NCBI RefSeq assembly: GCF_039696035.1
Contig: NZ_CP155567.1
Coordinates: 1,669,001 to 1,733,000, forward strand
DNA from: Microbulbifer sp. SAOS-129_SWC
GTDB taxonomy: Bacteria > Pseudomonadota > Gammaproteobacteria > Pseudomonadales > Cellvibrionaceae
Direction of reading: 5' to 3'
Length of the DNA: 64,000 bases
Every line of letters begins with the position of its first letter. The first letter of the stretch is position 1. The notes under the pieces were generated by a model. The model had not been told where the DNA came from and did no database searches. It saw only the letters and a program-made list of their open reading frames with translations. Shown in pieces: positions 55,381 through 64,000 of this stretch. Made by a program: the position numbers and the translations under genes.

Positions 55381-57174
55381 ATGACCGATATCAAGATTCC
55401 ACTGCGCGACATGCGTTTTGTCATGCGCGAACTGCTGGACTGGGACAAGCACTACGAGTCCCTGGGCTATGACGAGGCCACACCGGATCTGGTCGATGCC
55501 ATCCTCGAAGAGGGCGCCAAGTTCTGTGAGAACGTTCTGGCTCCGCTGAACCAGATCGGCGACCAGCAGGGCTGTACCTGGAAAGACGGCGAAGTCACCA
55601 CCCCGGAAGGCTTCAAAGAGGCCTACCAGCAGTTCGTCGAGGCCGGCTGGCCGTCCCTGGCGCACGACCCGGCCCACGGTGGCCAGGGCCTGCCGCCGTC
55701 ACTGGGCACCGTCATGAGCGAAATGGTGGGCACCAGTAACTGGTCCTGGGGCATGTACCCGGGACTGTCCCACGGCGCCATGAACACCCTCGAAGCCCAC
55801 GGTACCGATGCGCAGAAAGAAACCTACCTGACCAAGCTGGTCGAGGGCACCTGGACCGGCACCATGTGCCTGACCGAGCCGCACTGCGGCACCGATCTGG
55901 GTATCCTGCGCAGCAAGGCCGAGCCGAATGACGACGGCTCCTACGCGATCACCGGTACCAAGATCTTTATCTCCGCCGGTGAGCACGACATGGCCGAGAA
56001 CATCGTGCATATCGTGCTGGCGCGCCTGCCCGATGCCCCCGCCGGCACCAAGGGCATCTCCCTGTTTATCGTGCCCAAGTTCCTGCCCAATGCCGACGGC
56101 TCCGCCGGCGAGCGCAACGGTGTGGCCTGTGGCTCCCTGGAGCACAAGATGGGTATCCACGGCAACGCCACCGCGGTACTGAACTTCGACGCCGCCAAGG
56201 GCTTCCTGATCGGCCCGCCCAACAAGGGCCTGAACTGCATGTTCACCTTCATGAACACTGCGCGCCTGGGCACGGCCCTGCAGGGCCTGGCCCACGCCGA
56301 GGCGGGTTTCCAGAAGTCGCTGGCCTACGCCAAAGACCGCTTGCAGATGCGCTCCCTGAGCGGCCCGAAAAACCCGGACGGCGCCGCCGACCCGATTATC
56401 GTGCACCCGGACGTGCGCCGTATGCTGCTGACCCAGAAGGCCTTTGCCGAGGGCGGGCGTATGCTGGCCATGCTGTGTGCGCAGCAGGTGGACCGCACCC
56501 ACAAGGGCAGTGACGAAGACAAGCAGGACGCCGATGACCTGCTGGCCTTCCTGACGCCGATCGCCAAGGCGTTCCTGACCGAGGCCGGTTTCGAGTCCGC
56601 CAACCTGGGGCTGCAGTGTTTCGGTGGTCACGGCTATATCGCCGAGTGGGGTATGGAGCAGAATGTGCGCGACGCACGTATTGCCACCATTTACGAGGGT
56701 ACCACCGGTATCCAGGCCCTCGACCTGTTGGGCCGCAAGGTGCTGATGAGCCAGGGCGAGAAGCTGCGCAAGTTCACCAAGCTGGTGCACAAGTTCTGTC
56801 AGGCGGAAATCGACAACGAGGCCATGGCGCCGTTCGTCACCAAACTGCAGGAGCTGAACCAGCAGTGGGGCGAGCTGACCATGAACATCGGGGTCAAGGC
56901 GATGGAAAACCCGGACGAGGTGGGTGCCGCGTCGGTCGACTACCTGATGTACTCCGGTTACGCCGTGCAGGCGTTCCTGTGGGCGCGCGCCGCCAAACTG
57001 GCCAACGACAAGCTGGCTGCCGGTGACGGCGAAGCGGATTTCTACCGTGCCAAGCTGGCCACCGCGCGCTTCTACTTCGACCGCATCCTGCCGCGTACCG
57101 AGACGCACGCAACCGCGATGCAGAGTGGCGCTGCCAACCTGATGGAGCTGGATGCGGAACACTTCGCATTCTGA
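55381..57174 (+). CDS. Acyl-CoA dehydrogenase with C-terminal extension
   Basis: A 597-residue FAD flavoenzyme: N-terminal domain, middle beta domain (MCLTEPHCGTDLG, TGTKIFISAG), helical C-terminal domain with the catalytic Glu in IYEGTTGIQALDLLGRK, and the extra AcylCoA_DH_C domain found in FadE5-like enzymes. It performs the first dehydrogenation of beta-oxidation. The length matches this longer class. A terminator follows. Confidence 0.93.
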   Translation: MTDIKIPLRDMRFVMRELLDWDKHYESLGYDEATPDLVDAILEEGAKFCENVLAPLNQIGDQQGCTWKDGEVTTPEGFKEAYQQFVEAGWPSLAHDPAHGGQGLPPSLGTVMSEMVGTSNWSWGMYPGLSHGAMNTLEAHGTDAQKETYLTKLVEGTWTGTMCLTEPHCGTDLGILRSKAEPNDDGSYAITGTKIFISAGEHDMAENIVHIVLARLPDAPAGTKGISLFIVPKFLPNADGSAGERNGVACGSLEHKMGIHGNATAVLNFDAAKGFLIGPPNKGLNCMFTFMNTARLGTALQGLAHAEAGFQKSLAYAKDRLQMRSLSGPKNPDGAADPIIVHPDVRRMLLTQKAFAEGGRMLAMLCAQQVDRTHKGSDEDKQDADDLLAFLTPIAKAFLTEAGFESANLGLQCFGGHGYIAEWGMEQNVRDARIATIYEGTTGIQALDLLGRKVLMSQGEKLRKFTKLVHKFCQAEIDNEAMAPFVTKLQELNQQWGELTMNIGVKAMENPDEVGAASVDYLMYSGYAVQAFLWARAAKLANDKLAAGDGEADFYRAKLATARFYFDRILPRTETHATAMQSGAANLMELDAEHFAF

Positions 57175-57191
57175 GTTCGATCACCATCGAG

Positions 57192-57219
57192 AACCGCCGG
57201 TCATGCCGGCGGTTTTTTT
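57192..57219 (+). terminator. Intrinsic terminator of the acyl-CoA dehydrogenase gene
   Basis: AACCGCCGG and CCGGCGGTT pair perfectly around TCATG and run into a stretch of T, 18 bases after the stop codon. Confidence 0.9.
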
Positions 57220-57233
57220 GTGGAGTGCAGTCC

Positions 57234-57557
57234 ATGCAGTTGTCAGAGCATGTGGTCGCGTACCTGCGGCGCCTTACTTGTTCGCATCCTGGCTCTCGGG
57301 TACAGTTCCGGCTGCCCGATGCCAGTGATTTCTACGTGTTGTTATCGTCGGCGGAAGCGGGTGCGGCATCCCATCCGGGAGAGGCTTGTCAGCCGACCCT
57401 GGTGCTGGAACTGGCAAAGGCCACGTTGAGTGCTATTCTGGAAGGCCGATTAAGTGCGCGCCACGCCTTCCTGCTCGGCGATATACACTACAGCGGTGAT
57501 CGCGAGCTGGCGGCCGCGCTGGCCGATCTGTTTCCGGCCCGCGACCGCAGCGCGTGA
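57234..57557 (+). CDS. SCP2 sterol-carrier-like lipid-binding protein
   Basis: A 107-residue protein (ATG 57234 with TGGAG 8 bases upstream) shaped like an SCP2 domain: VQFRLPDASDFYVLL, then LVLELAKATLSAILEGRLSARHAFLLGDIHYSGD with the family's helix and glycine-turn. It may bind acyl chains or acyl-CoA, which fits between the acyl-CoA dehydrogenase and ligase genes. Divergent SCP2 members are hard to identify, so this is moderate confidence. Confidence 0.65.
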   Translation: MQLSEHVVAYLRRLTCSHPGSRVQFRLPDASDFYVLLSSAEAGAASHPGEACQPTLVLELAKATLSAILEGRLSARHAFLLGDIHYSGDRELAAALADLFPARDRSA

Positions 57558-57756
57558 CGCGACAACTGCATTGATCCGGTATCCGCGCCGAAATTCCGGC
57601 GGCGCGTGGAATCGCAGATTTACCGGAACACGGCCAGACCAATTCGAACAACCGCAGCCGTGAATTACAAAAAATAATTATTTGTCCGCAGGCCGAGCCA
57701 CAGCATTGGTCTATATAAAACGGACAGGCGACAACAACAGGACTGGGAGAAGACAG

Positions 57757-59394
57757 TTGGATCTCGATCGCAGCATACTCGACGTATTTTCGGGCGCCTG
57801 TGCCAAATTCGGTGACAGGCCGGCATTTACCTGCCTCGGGCAGACCCTCAGCATCGGCGAAATCGACAGGCTCAGCGCCAGGTTTGCCTCCTACCTTCAG
57901 CATCAAACCGACCTGGAACCCGGCGACCGCATCGCGGTACAGCTGCCGAACATTCTCCAGTATCCCGTGGTCGTCTTTGGCGCCCTGCGTGCGGGCCTGG
58001 TTGTCGTCAACACCAACCCGCTGTACACCCAGCGCGAATTGAAACACCAGCTGAAAGACTCCGGCGCCAAGGCGATGGTGGTACTGGCCAACATTGCCGA
58101 TACCGCGTCCCAGGTGGTGGCCGAGACCAGTGTGCAGCAGGTGATCGTGACCGAGATCGCCGATCTGCACAGTCCGCTGAAGCGCATGCTGATCAACGGG
58201 GTGGCCAAATACATCAAGAAAATGGTGCCGGAATTTTCCTTTGCCAATCAGGTGAATTTCCGCGACGCCATGGCCAAGGGCGCCCAGCAGCCGCACGAAG
58301 ACGTGCAGCGCAAACCGGATGACGTGGCGGTGCTGCAGTACACCGGTGGCACCACCGGCGTAGCCAAAGGCGCCATGCTGACCAACTGCAATCTGGTGGC
58401 GAATATGGAGCAGGTGCGCGAGGCGCTCGGCGACTCCATGAAAGAGGGCGAGGAGCTCTATGTGGCACCGCTGCCGCTGTACCACATTTACGCTTTTACG
58501 ATTCACTGCATGTGCCTGTTCTCCACCGGCAGCCACTCGCTGCTGATTCCGAATCCGCGCGATATCCCGGCGTTCGTGAAAACCCTGAAGGGCGTACGCT
58601 TTACCGGTTTTGCCGGCCTCAACACGCTGTTCAACGGCCTGATGCGCAACCCGGAATTTGCCGAGCTGGATTTCAGCAAACTGCACACCACGGCGTCCGG
58701 CGGCATGGCCCTGACCCGCGATACCGCCAAGCGCTGGGAACAGATGACCGGCTGCGTGGTCACCGAAGGCTACGGCATGACCGAGACTTCGCCGGTTGTG
58801 TCCTTTAACCCCGCCGATGCCGTGCAGCTGGGCACCGTGGGCATACCGGTGCCGGCGACCGAAGTGAAGGTGGTGGACGAAAACGGCAACGACTTGCCCA
58901 ACAATTCCCCCGGCGAGCTGTGCGTGCGCGGCCCGCAGGTAATGAAAGGTTACTGGGAACGGGCTGAGGCAACTGCCGAAACTATCGACAGCGAGGGCTG
59001 GTTGCACACTGGCGATATGGCGCTGATCCAGGACGATGGCTATATCAAGATCGTCGACCGCAAGAAAGACATGATCATCGTGTCCGGTTTCAACGTCTAT
59101 CCCAACGAGATCGAGGACGTCGTCAGCGCCCACGACAAGGTGGCGGAGGCTGCGGCGATCGGCGTACCCAACGAAAAGAGCGGCGAGCAGGTGAAACTGT
59201 TTGTGATCAAGGCCGATCCGTCTCTGACCGAAGAGGAAGTCATCGCCTACTGCCGCGAAAATATGACCGCCTATAAGGTACCGAAGCAGGTGGAGTTCCG
59301 CGAAGACCTGCCCAAGACCAATGTCGGCAAGATACTGCGCCGCGAGCTGCGCGCCGAAGAGCTGAAAAAGCTCGAGAGCGCGGTCAGCGCCTGA
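57757..59394 (+). CDS. Long-chain acyl-CoA synthetase (FadD-like)
   Basis: About 545 residues from TTG 57757 (GGGAGA 6 bases upstream); an upstream in-frame TTG at 57682 is less likely. AMP-binding motifs are present: LQYTGGTTGVAKGAMLTN, EGYGMTETSP, GWLHTGDMALIQDDGYIKIVDRKKD (in parts) and the C-terminal Lys motif TNVGKILRREL. It activates fatty acids to acyl-CoA with ATP. It is about 15-20 residues shorter at the N-terminus than E. coli FadD. Confidence 0.92.
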   Translation: MDLDRSILDVFSGACAKFGDRPAFTCLGQTLSIGEIDRLSARFASYLQHQTDLEPGDRIAVQLPNILQYPVVVFGALRAGLVVVNTNPLYTQRELKHQLKDSGAKAMVVLANIADTASQVVAETSVQQVIVTEIADLHSPLKRMLINGVAKYIKKMVPEFSFANQVNFRDAMAKGAQQPHEDVQRKPDDVAVLQYTGGTTGVAKGAMLTNCNLVANMEQVREALGDSMKEGEELYVAPLPLYHIYAFTIHCMCLFSTGSHSLLIPNPRDIPAFVKTLKGVRFTGFAGLNTLFNGLMRNPEFAELDFSKLHTTASGGMALTRDTAKRWEQMTGCVVTEGYGMTETSPVVSFNPADAVQLGTVGIPVPATEVKVVDENGNDLPNNSPGELCVRGPQVMKGYWERAEATAETIDSEGWLHTGDMALIQDDGYIKIVDRKKDMIIVSGFNVYPNEIEDVVSAHDKVAEAAAIGVPNEKSGEQVKLFVIKADPSLTEEEVIAYCRENMTAYKVPKQVEFREDLPKTNVGKILRRELRAEELKKLESAVSA

Positions 59395-59446
59395 TATTTT
59401 CAGCCACACGGGCGGTATTCAGACCGCTACTCTGGTCCGTATCGAG

Positions 59447-59476
59447 AGCCCCGCTGTCACCAGCGGGGCTTTTTTG
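59447..59476 (+). terminator. Intrinsic terminator of the acyl-CoA ligase gene
   Basis: AGCCCCGCTG and CAGCGGGGCT flank TCAC and run into TTTTTT. Confidence 0.93.
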
Positions 59477-59485
59477 TGTTTGCGG

Positions 59486-60127
59486 TTAAAGAAAGGAAAA
59501 GAGCTTGCCGCCCGGCAGCTGCTCCATCGCGCGCTCGAAGGCGGGCCTTGCCTTGATGCGCTGATACCAGTCCCGGGTTGCGCTGTAGTCGTCGAGGCTG
59601 GCTGAAGTGAGTTCGTGCGTCTGGCAGAAACTGAAACCGATCAGGTCGGCGATCGTCAGCTCGTCACCGGCCAGGAATGGGCGCGTCGACAGGGCCTGAT
59701 CAATGATCGGGAGCTGGGCGGCCAGAAAGGCCAGGGCGCCCTCTGTCGCTGCGCCGTTGGGGCTGCTGCCCATCGCCTTCGGTTTGACCACCTCCTCGAA
59801 TACGAGCGTGTGCAGGTGGCGGCCGACGTGCTGGGTCATCATGTCGATCCACTGGTTCGTGCGGGCGCGTGCCTCCGGCGTATCGCCATAGAGCTGGTTG
59901 TTGTGGCGCTCGGCGAGGAGCCGACAGATGGCATTGCTTTCAAAATAGTGGTTGCCGTCGAGCTCCACCGCGGGCACCTTGCCCAGCGGATGCCGCTGCA
60001 GATGTTCGGGGGATTTGTGCTCGCCGGCGTGCGCATCCAGCAGCTGTAACTGGTAGTGGTGGCCCAGTTCTTCGGCGGTAAAAAGTACCTTGACCAGGTT
60101 GTAGGTGGGGAAGCTGTAAATGTTCAC
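59486..60127 (-). CDS. Glutathione S-transferase family protein
   Basis: A cytosolic GST: thioredoxin-fold N-terminus (NIYSFPTYNLVKVLFTAEELG, with the glutathione-binding ESNAICRLLAER) and a helical C-terminal domain (FLAGDELTIADLIGFSF). I chose GTG 60127 (AGGGAGA upstream), which gives 213 residues; an in-frame ATG at 60163 would place that site inside the gene. It is divergent from an HxlR regulator with shared palindromic operators. Confidence 0.85.
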   Translation of the reverse strand: MNIYSFPTYNLVKVLFTAEELGHHYQLQLLDAHAGEHKSPEHLQRHPLGKVPAVELDGNHYFESNAICRLLAERHNNQLYGDTPEARARTNQWIDMMTQHVGRHLHTLVFEEVVKPKAMGSSPNGAATEGALAFLAAQLPIIDQALSTRPFLAGDELTIADLIGFSFCQTHELTSASLDDYSATRDWYQRIKARPAFERAMEQLPGGKLFSFL

Positions 60128-60170
60128 TGCAATGGTCTCCCTGTCATTGAAACACGAATTCATTTCGTTT

Positions 60171-60189
60171 TACTTGCATAATGCAAGTA
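60171..60189. promoter_or_regulatory. Palindromic operator 1 in the gst-hxlR intergenic region
   Basis: TACTTGCATAATGCAAGTA is a perfect 19-bp palindrome. A partial copy lies about 31 bp (three helical turns) away. Location between a divergent pair suggests binding of the HxlR regulator. Confidence 0.75.
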
Positions 60190-60202
60190 CGTTAGGCGCC
60201 GT

Positions 60203-60220
60203 AATTGCAAAATGCAAGTT
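60203..60220. promoter_or_regulatory. Partial operator 2 in the gst-hxlR intergenic region
   Basis: AATTGCAAAATGCAAGTT repeats the half-site TGCAAGT and imperfectly its complement, just before the regulator's start codon. Confidence 0.55.
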
Positions 60221-60239
60221 AAATTTTTAGACTGATTTC

Positions 60240-60683
60240 ATGACAAAATGCTCGACCCATCCCACCGTCACCCGACGTTCCCCCTGTGCCCTGGCCAACG
60301 GACTCGAGATCCTCGGTGACCGCTGGACGCTGCTGATCATTCGCGACCTGATGTTTACCAACCGGCGCGAGTTTCGCCATTTTCTGGCCGCCGGGGAGGG
60401 GATTTCCACCAATATCCTCACCGATCGGTTGCAGCGACTGCAGTGCGCCGGGGTTATCAGCAAGCGCCCCCACCCGGATCACGGCAAGAAATTCGTCTAC
60501 GAGCTCACCGGCGTCGGCCGCGCTCTGGCGCCGACAGTAATCGAGTTCGGGCTCTGGGCAGTGCGCAGTATCGATGGCTCCTTGTTGCCACCGGTGTTGC
60601 TGGACATGATGGAAAACCAGCGGGATGAACTGATCGAGAAGGTTGCGCGGGGCGATTGCCTGCTGGAGCTGGACCTGGGTTGA
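60240..60683 (+). CDS. HxlR-family winged-helix regulator
   Basis: A 147-residue regulator with the HxlR pattern: CALANGLEILGDRWTLLIIRDL, the DNA-binding FRHFLAAGEGISTNILTDRLQRL, and the wing YELTGVGRAL. These are dimeric regulators that often respond to reactive or electrophilic compounds and control adjacent detoxifying genes. The divergent GST gene is the likely target. Confidence 0.9.
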   Translation: MTKCSTHPTVTRRSPCALANGLEILGDRWTLLIIRDLMFTNRREFRHFLAAGEGISTNILTDRLQRLQCAGVISKRPHPDHGKKFVYELTGVGRALAPTVIEFGLWAVRSIDGSLLPPVLLDMMENQRDELIEKVARGDCLLELDLG

Positions 60684-60725
60684 GCGCGCCGCCCGGCGCT
60701 TTGCGTTATAGGGGGTGCCGGGCGT

Positions 60726-61718
60726 TCAGTGGCCGGAGGCCAGTAGCGGAGTGCCTGTTTCGCCCGCGTTTGCGGCCGCATCGGCGCTGGCGTAGTCCAT
60801 TGCACAGCTGGCGCCGCAGTCGCGGGCGCGGTACAGCGCGTAGTCGGCACAGCGCCAGAGCTCTGCCGAGTCCACGTTGGGCGTCGGCCGGCAGCTGTGA
60901 TAGCCCACGGATATCGCCAGCGGCGCGTCAGTGCTGTCGTTTTGCCCCTCCATACAGCCGAGCTTGTCCAGCGCTTTCAGCAGTCGCGCTGCCAGCGCGG
61001 TGGCGCCACCGTGATCGGTGGACGGCAGCAGGATGCCGAACAGGCCGTCGCCAGTGCGCGCGACAAAGTCACTCCAGCGGCAGGCGCTGCCTTTCAGGCA
61101 GCGGGCGACACGCTGCATAGCGCTGTCGTAGGCCTCGTCGCGATGGCCCGGCAGGCGCCCGCACAACTCCACATCCACCAGCATCAGGGCCAGCGCGGTA
61201 CGCTGGCATACCGCCAGGTTCCACTGATGGTTGAGCTGGCGCTCGAAGGCGATGCGATCGGGCAGGCTGGTGAGCGCGTCGGTGGGCGGGGCGATGGTCC
61301 GCCGCGCCAGCTGGCGGCACTGTTCCAGCGCGCGACGCTGGCTGGAAAGTCTGTTGCGCATCGGGTGCGTCTGCCGTGCTGTCCCTTCTATTTCCTCGGT
61401 GCGGGAATAAAACTCCACCAGATAAGCGGTCGCATTGCTGCTGCCAAAAAAGTCGATGCGCGTTACCTGTGCCAGTTTGTGTGCTAGCGGCGGGGTGAAG
61501 TGCGTATCCACCAGGCGGGTCTGCCGTCGGTCGGAGATGGCGCTCCAGGTGTTCTGCCATTCCGCATCACTGGCCACATAGCCGGCCAGGTTGTCGCGGA
61601 AATTTTTTGCCAGCAGTGCCTGCAGTTTGCTGCTGAGGGCGATCCAGTTGCCGAGATCATCGCAGATACCGGCCGGGATGGTGTAGGCGTTGAGCAGGGA
61701 AACAAATTCGGGGGTCAT
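60726..61718 (-). CDS. Sensor protein with degenerate GGDEF domain
   Basis: A 330-residue protein. An N-terminal PAS-like segment (about 1-120; GICDDLGNWIALSSKLQALL) precedes a GGDEF-like domain (about 150-310) with DALTSLPDRIAFERQL. The catalytic loop reads ARTGDGLFGILLP, where active diguanylate cyclases have RxGGDEF, so synthesis of c-di-GMP is unlikely. There is no membrane segment. It may bind nucleotide or act as a signalling partner. Confidence 0.8.
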   Translation of the reverse strand: MTPEFVSLLNAYTIPAGICDDLGNWIALSSKLQALLAKNFRDNLAGYVASDAEWQNTWSAISDRRQTRLVDTHFTPPLAHKLAQVTRIDFFGSSNATAYLVEFYSRTEEIEGTARQTHPMRNRLSSQRRALEQCRQLARRTIAPPTDALTSLPDRIAFERQLNHQWNLAVCQRTALALMLVDVELCGRLPGHRDEAYDSAMQRVARCLKGSACRWSDFVARTGDGLFGILLPSTDHGGATALAARLLKALDKLGCMEGQNDSTDAPLAISVGYHSCRPTPNVDSAELWRCADYALYRARDCGASCAMDYASADAAANAGETGTPLLASGH

Positions 61719-62065
61719 GGTGATCCATTGCCTGTAGATCTATTGCCTGTAACAGTGGCGCGATTCGCACGGGGCGATAGCGCTCAAAGCCTGTGCCCGA
61801 TGCTGCCGTGCCGCTGAGTATAGTCGGTGATCGTGTGTTGGCCGGCGGTGCGTGCCGCGACCGGCGCCTCTGTATAGACGGTCGCGCGAGCGCGATGCGT
61901 TTCGAGTCGGACAGCGACGCACTCGCGCTGCGCCGGGTCGAATGAGTTGATGGCTTTCGCGCCAGACTGCGGGAAGTTGCTGTGCACCCGGAACCGATAC
62001 CGCAGCGGTGCCGGTGCAGTTTTGCGCTATACCTACCTCGTGAATCAAGCGGGAACGGGATAGCG
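61719..62065. other. Intergenic region between the GGDEF and psiE genes
   Basis: About 350 bases between divergent genes; only overlapping frames without recognisable content. It should contain both promoters. Confidence 0.5.
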
Positions 62066-62569
62066 ATGAGCGACGACGACAGGCATTCGGGACCGGCGCA
62101 CGAGGAGTTGTCGCCGGAGCACGACGATCCGCTGATCCGTGTGCTGCACCTGATCATCCGCAACTCGGTGCGCGTTCTGGCGGTGTTGATGGCGATGGTG
62201 ATTGTCTGGGCGGTGGCGGACGTGGTCTACGTCATGTACCAGCGTCTTATGGTGCCGCCGCAGTACCTGCTGGACTACAGCGACCTGTTCGATGTGTTTG
62301 GTGCCTTTATGCTGGTGCTGATCGCTATCGAAATCTTTATCAATATCCGCCTGTACCTGGGCTCCAATGTCATTCCGATCCAACTGGTCATCGCCACAGC
62401 GCTGATGGCAATCGCGCGGAAAGTGATTGTGCTGGATCTGTCGGATACCGATGCGCGCTATATCTTCGCCATCGGCGCGGTGGTGCTGGCACTGGGGATC
62501 GCATACTGGCTGGTGGCGCGCCGGGAATTCAGCCTGCCGCGCAGCGGCGGGCAGCCGCCGGGAGAGTAA
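62066..62569 (+). CDS. psiE: PsiE: phosphate-starvation-inducible membrane protein
   Basis: A 167-residue protein with four transmembrane helices (VLAVLMAMVIVWAVADVVYV, LFDVFGAFMLVLIAIEIFI, LVIATALMAIARKVIVLDL, YIFAIGAVVLALGIAYWLV) in the PsiE arrangement. GGGAACGGGA precedes ATG 62066. Function is unknown; the E. coli gene is induced by phosphate starvation and repressed by cAMP-CRP. Confidence 0.85.
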   Translation: MSDDDRHSGPAHEELSPEHDDPLIRVLHLIIRNSVRVLAVLMAMVIVWAVADVVYVMYQRLMVPPQYLLDYSDLFDVFGAFMLVLIAIEIFINIRLYLGSNVIPIQLVIATALMAIARKVIVLDLSDTDARYIFAIGAVVLALGIAYWLVARREFSLPRSGGQPPGE

Positions 62570-62614
62570 GCGGGAGCGGCGCTTGACCGCTCCCGCAGGG
62601 CAAAACAACAACGA

Positions 62615-64000
62615 TTATTTGCGCTGGTCGGCGCTCTTGTCGCGAATTGCGCGGAATTCGTTGCCCTCATACCAGTTGGGCCAGTCGTGGCTGTTGGCCA
62701 ACTTCAGACCCACTTCCAGGCCGATCTGCAGATCCATTGCTGCACCTTTCAGGTTCCAGTTGGGGTCGTATTCGTCTGACGGCTTGTGGTAGTCGTGTGC
62801 GGTGTAGTTCTCTTTCTGCTGCTCGCCCCAGGCGCGGCCGTGGGCGTAGCTGTCACTGCCGGATTCGAAATACAGCATCGGCACCCCTTGCTTGGCCAGG
62901 CTGAAGTGATCCGAGCGATAGAAGGCGCCGCGCTCTGGATGTGCTTCCGGCGCCAGGTACTGGCCGCGGCGGGTGGCGGCGTTATCCAGCATCTTCTCCA
63001 GTTCGCTGTTGCCATAGCCCACCACGACGATGTCGCGCATCGGGCCGTAGACGCCGAGGGCATCAAAGTTGACGCCACCGACGGTCTTGGCCAGCGGGAT
63101 CACCGGGTTTTCCGCGTAGTACTTGGAACCGAGCAGGCCGGACTCCTCCGCGGTAACGGCAATAAACAGCATGCTGCGGTCGGGCTTCTGCGGCAGTTCC
63201 ATTACCTGGTGGGCCATGGCCAGCAGGCCGGCGGCGCCGGTGGCGTTGTCGACCGCACCATTGAAGATATGGTCCTTGCCCTCGCTGTTTTTGTTCACAC
63301 CCAGGTGATCCCAGTGCGCGGTAAACAGCACGGCTTCATCCGGGTACTTCTTGCCCTCCACCTTGGCCACCACGTTGCGCGATTTGGATCTGCGCACACT
63401 GTTGGTCAGCTTTACGCTGGCGGTGAGGCCCATGGGCTTGGGCTTGAAGCCGCGGGACTTGGCTGCGTCCATTTGCTTCTGCAGGTCGAGGCCGGCAGCG
63501 GCGAACATTTCGTCGGCGGCATCGCCGGTTACCCAGCCTTCCACCGCTACGCGGTCGAGGTTCTTGTTTTTCGCTGCGAGGCTGATCTGGGCGCCGGACC
63601 AGCTGCCGCTGACCACTTCCCACGGATAACCGGCGGCACCGGTTTCGTGAATGATGATCGCGCCGGCAGCCCCCTGGCGCGCGGCCTCTTCGTACTTGTA
63701 GCTCCAGCGACCGTAGTAGGTCATGGCGTTGCCGTTGAACAGCGATTTGTCCTGGGTGGCGTAGCCGGGGTCGTTGACCAGGATCACTGCAGTCTTGCCC
63801 TTCATGTCCAGGCCGGCGTAGTCGTTCCAGTTATTTTCCGGCGACACAATGCCGTAGCCGACGAACACCAGCTCGCTGTCGTTCAGCGCGGAGCTGTCGG
63901 TCTGGCGCTGGGTGAAGGTCACCATTTCGGTGAGCGGTTGCAGTTGGCGGTCATAATCCCGGCCCTTGATTTCCAGCGGCGTGGACTTGATCTGCATTTC
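62615..64000 (-). CDS. M28-family zinc aminopeptidase, 5' end outside window
   Basis: At least 461 residues are visible, with the frame open to the window edge. A PA domain (about 40-180) is followed by the M28 catalytic core: metal ligands in TAHWDHLG and NGAVDNATGAAG, the Glu pair in VTAEESGLLGSKYY, the Asp in GVNFDALG and the final His in YHKPSDEYD. Such enzymes are exported bimetallic aminopeptidases; the signal peptide should lie beyond base 64000. Confidence 0.9.
   Translation of the reverse strand, partial: EMQIKSTPLEIKGRDYDRQLQPLTEMVTFTQRQTDSSALNDSELVFVGYGIVSPENNWNDYAGLDMKGKTAVILVNDPGYATQDKSLFNGNAMTYYGRWSYKYEEAARQGAAGAIIIHETGAAGYPWEVVSGSWSGAQISLAAKNKNLDRVAVEGWVTGDAADEMFAAAGLDLQKQMDAAKSRGFKPKPMGLTASVKLTNSVRRSKSRNVVAKVEGKKYPDEAVLFTAHWDHLGVNKNSEGKDHIFNGAVDNATGAAGLLAMAHQVMELPQKPDRSMLFIAVTAEESGLLGSKYYAENPVIPLAKTVGGVNFDALGVYGPMRDIVVVGYGNSELEKMLDNAATRRGQYLAPEAHPERGAFYRSDHFSLAKQGVPMLYFESGSDSYAHGRAWGEQQKENYTAHDYHKPSDEYDPNWNLKGAAMDLQIGLEVGLKLANSHDWPNWYEGNEFRAIRDKSADQRK

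Overview
The window is 64 kb of GC-rich chromosome from a Gram-negative gammaproteobacterium. The evidence is the smc-zipA-ligA order, a complete System I cytochrome c maturation (ccm) set, class II fumarase, pgaAB, HdeA, TPR and Rhs proteins, and tRNAs with encoded CCA ends. A marine, Microbulbifer/Cellvibrio-like lineage is my best guess, because of the large FG-GAP/cadherin/LamG surface protein and several small proteins that resemble pseudomonad and Cellvibrionales families. This is inference; no 16S rRNA gene is present.

Layout. 0-6 kb: 3' part of a giant exported calcium-binding repeat protein. 6-9 kb: a membrane class III nucleotide cyclase, a YdjA-type nitroreductase and tRNA-Ser(GGA), followed by a 181-bp tandem repeat made of hairpins. 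9-13.5 kb: an outer-membrane barrel, an M20 amidohydrolase and two decayed genes (an amidohydrolase tail and a frameshifted TRIC/UPF0126 channel). 13.5-19.5 kb: HdeA, pgaAB without pgaCD, an isoaspartyl peptidase and small proteins. 20-22.7 kb: a two-gene partner-switching module (STAS antagonist plus pseudo-receiver/PP2C/HATPase protein). 23.6-29.1 kb: ccmABCDEFG, then yigZ and an OsmC protein. 30.4-40.3 kb: accessory stretch with a 1625-residue Rhs toxin ending in a Tse6-like (Ntox46) domain, a Tsi6-like immunity gene, an IS30 element, a BCCT transporter and an AT-rich orphan gene. 40.5-42.2 kb: two copies of a tRNA-Val/tRNA-Asp block around a DUF4197 lipoprotein gene. 42.3-51.2 kb: ccmHI, smc, zipA, ligA. 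51.5-59.4 kb: fumC, an AraC regulator and fatty-acid oxidation genes (acyl-CoA dehydrogenase, SCP2-like protein, FadD-like ligase). 59.5-64 kb: a GST divergent from an HxlR regulator with paired palindromic operators, a degenerate GGDEF protein, PsiE and the 3' part of an M28 peptidase.

How genes work together. CcmA-G and CcmH-I form one heme-delivery and thioether-ligation machine although their genes are 13 kb apart. The Rhs toxin and the Tsi6-like protein form an effector-immunity pair. The STAS protein is the expected substrate of both the kinase and the phosphatase domain encoded immediately downstream. The acyl-CoA ligase and dehydrogenase carry out the first two steps of beta-oxidation. 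The clearest unexplained signal is a family of hairpins of the form CAAA...TTTG beside three tRNA loci, whose arms differ in sequence but stay complementary.
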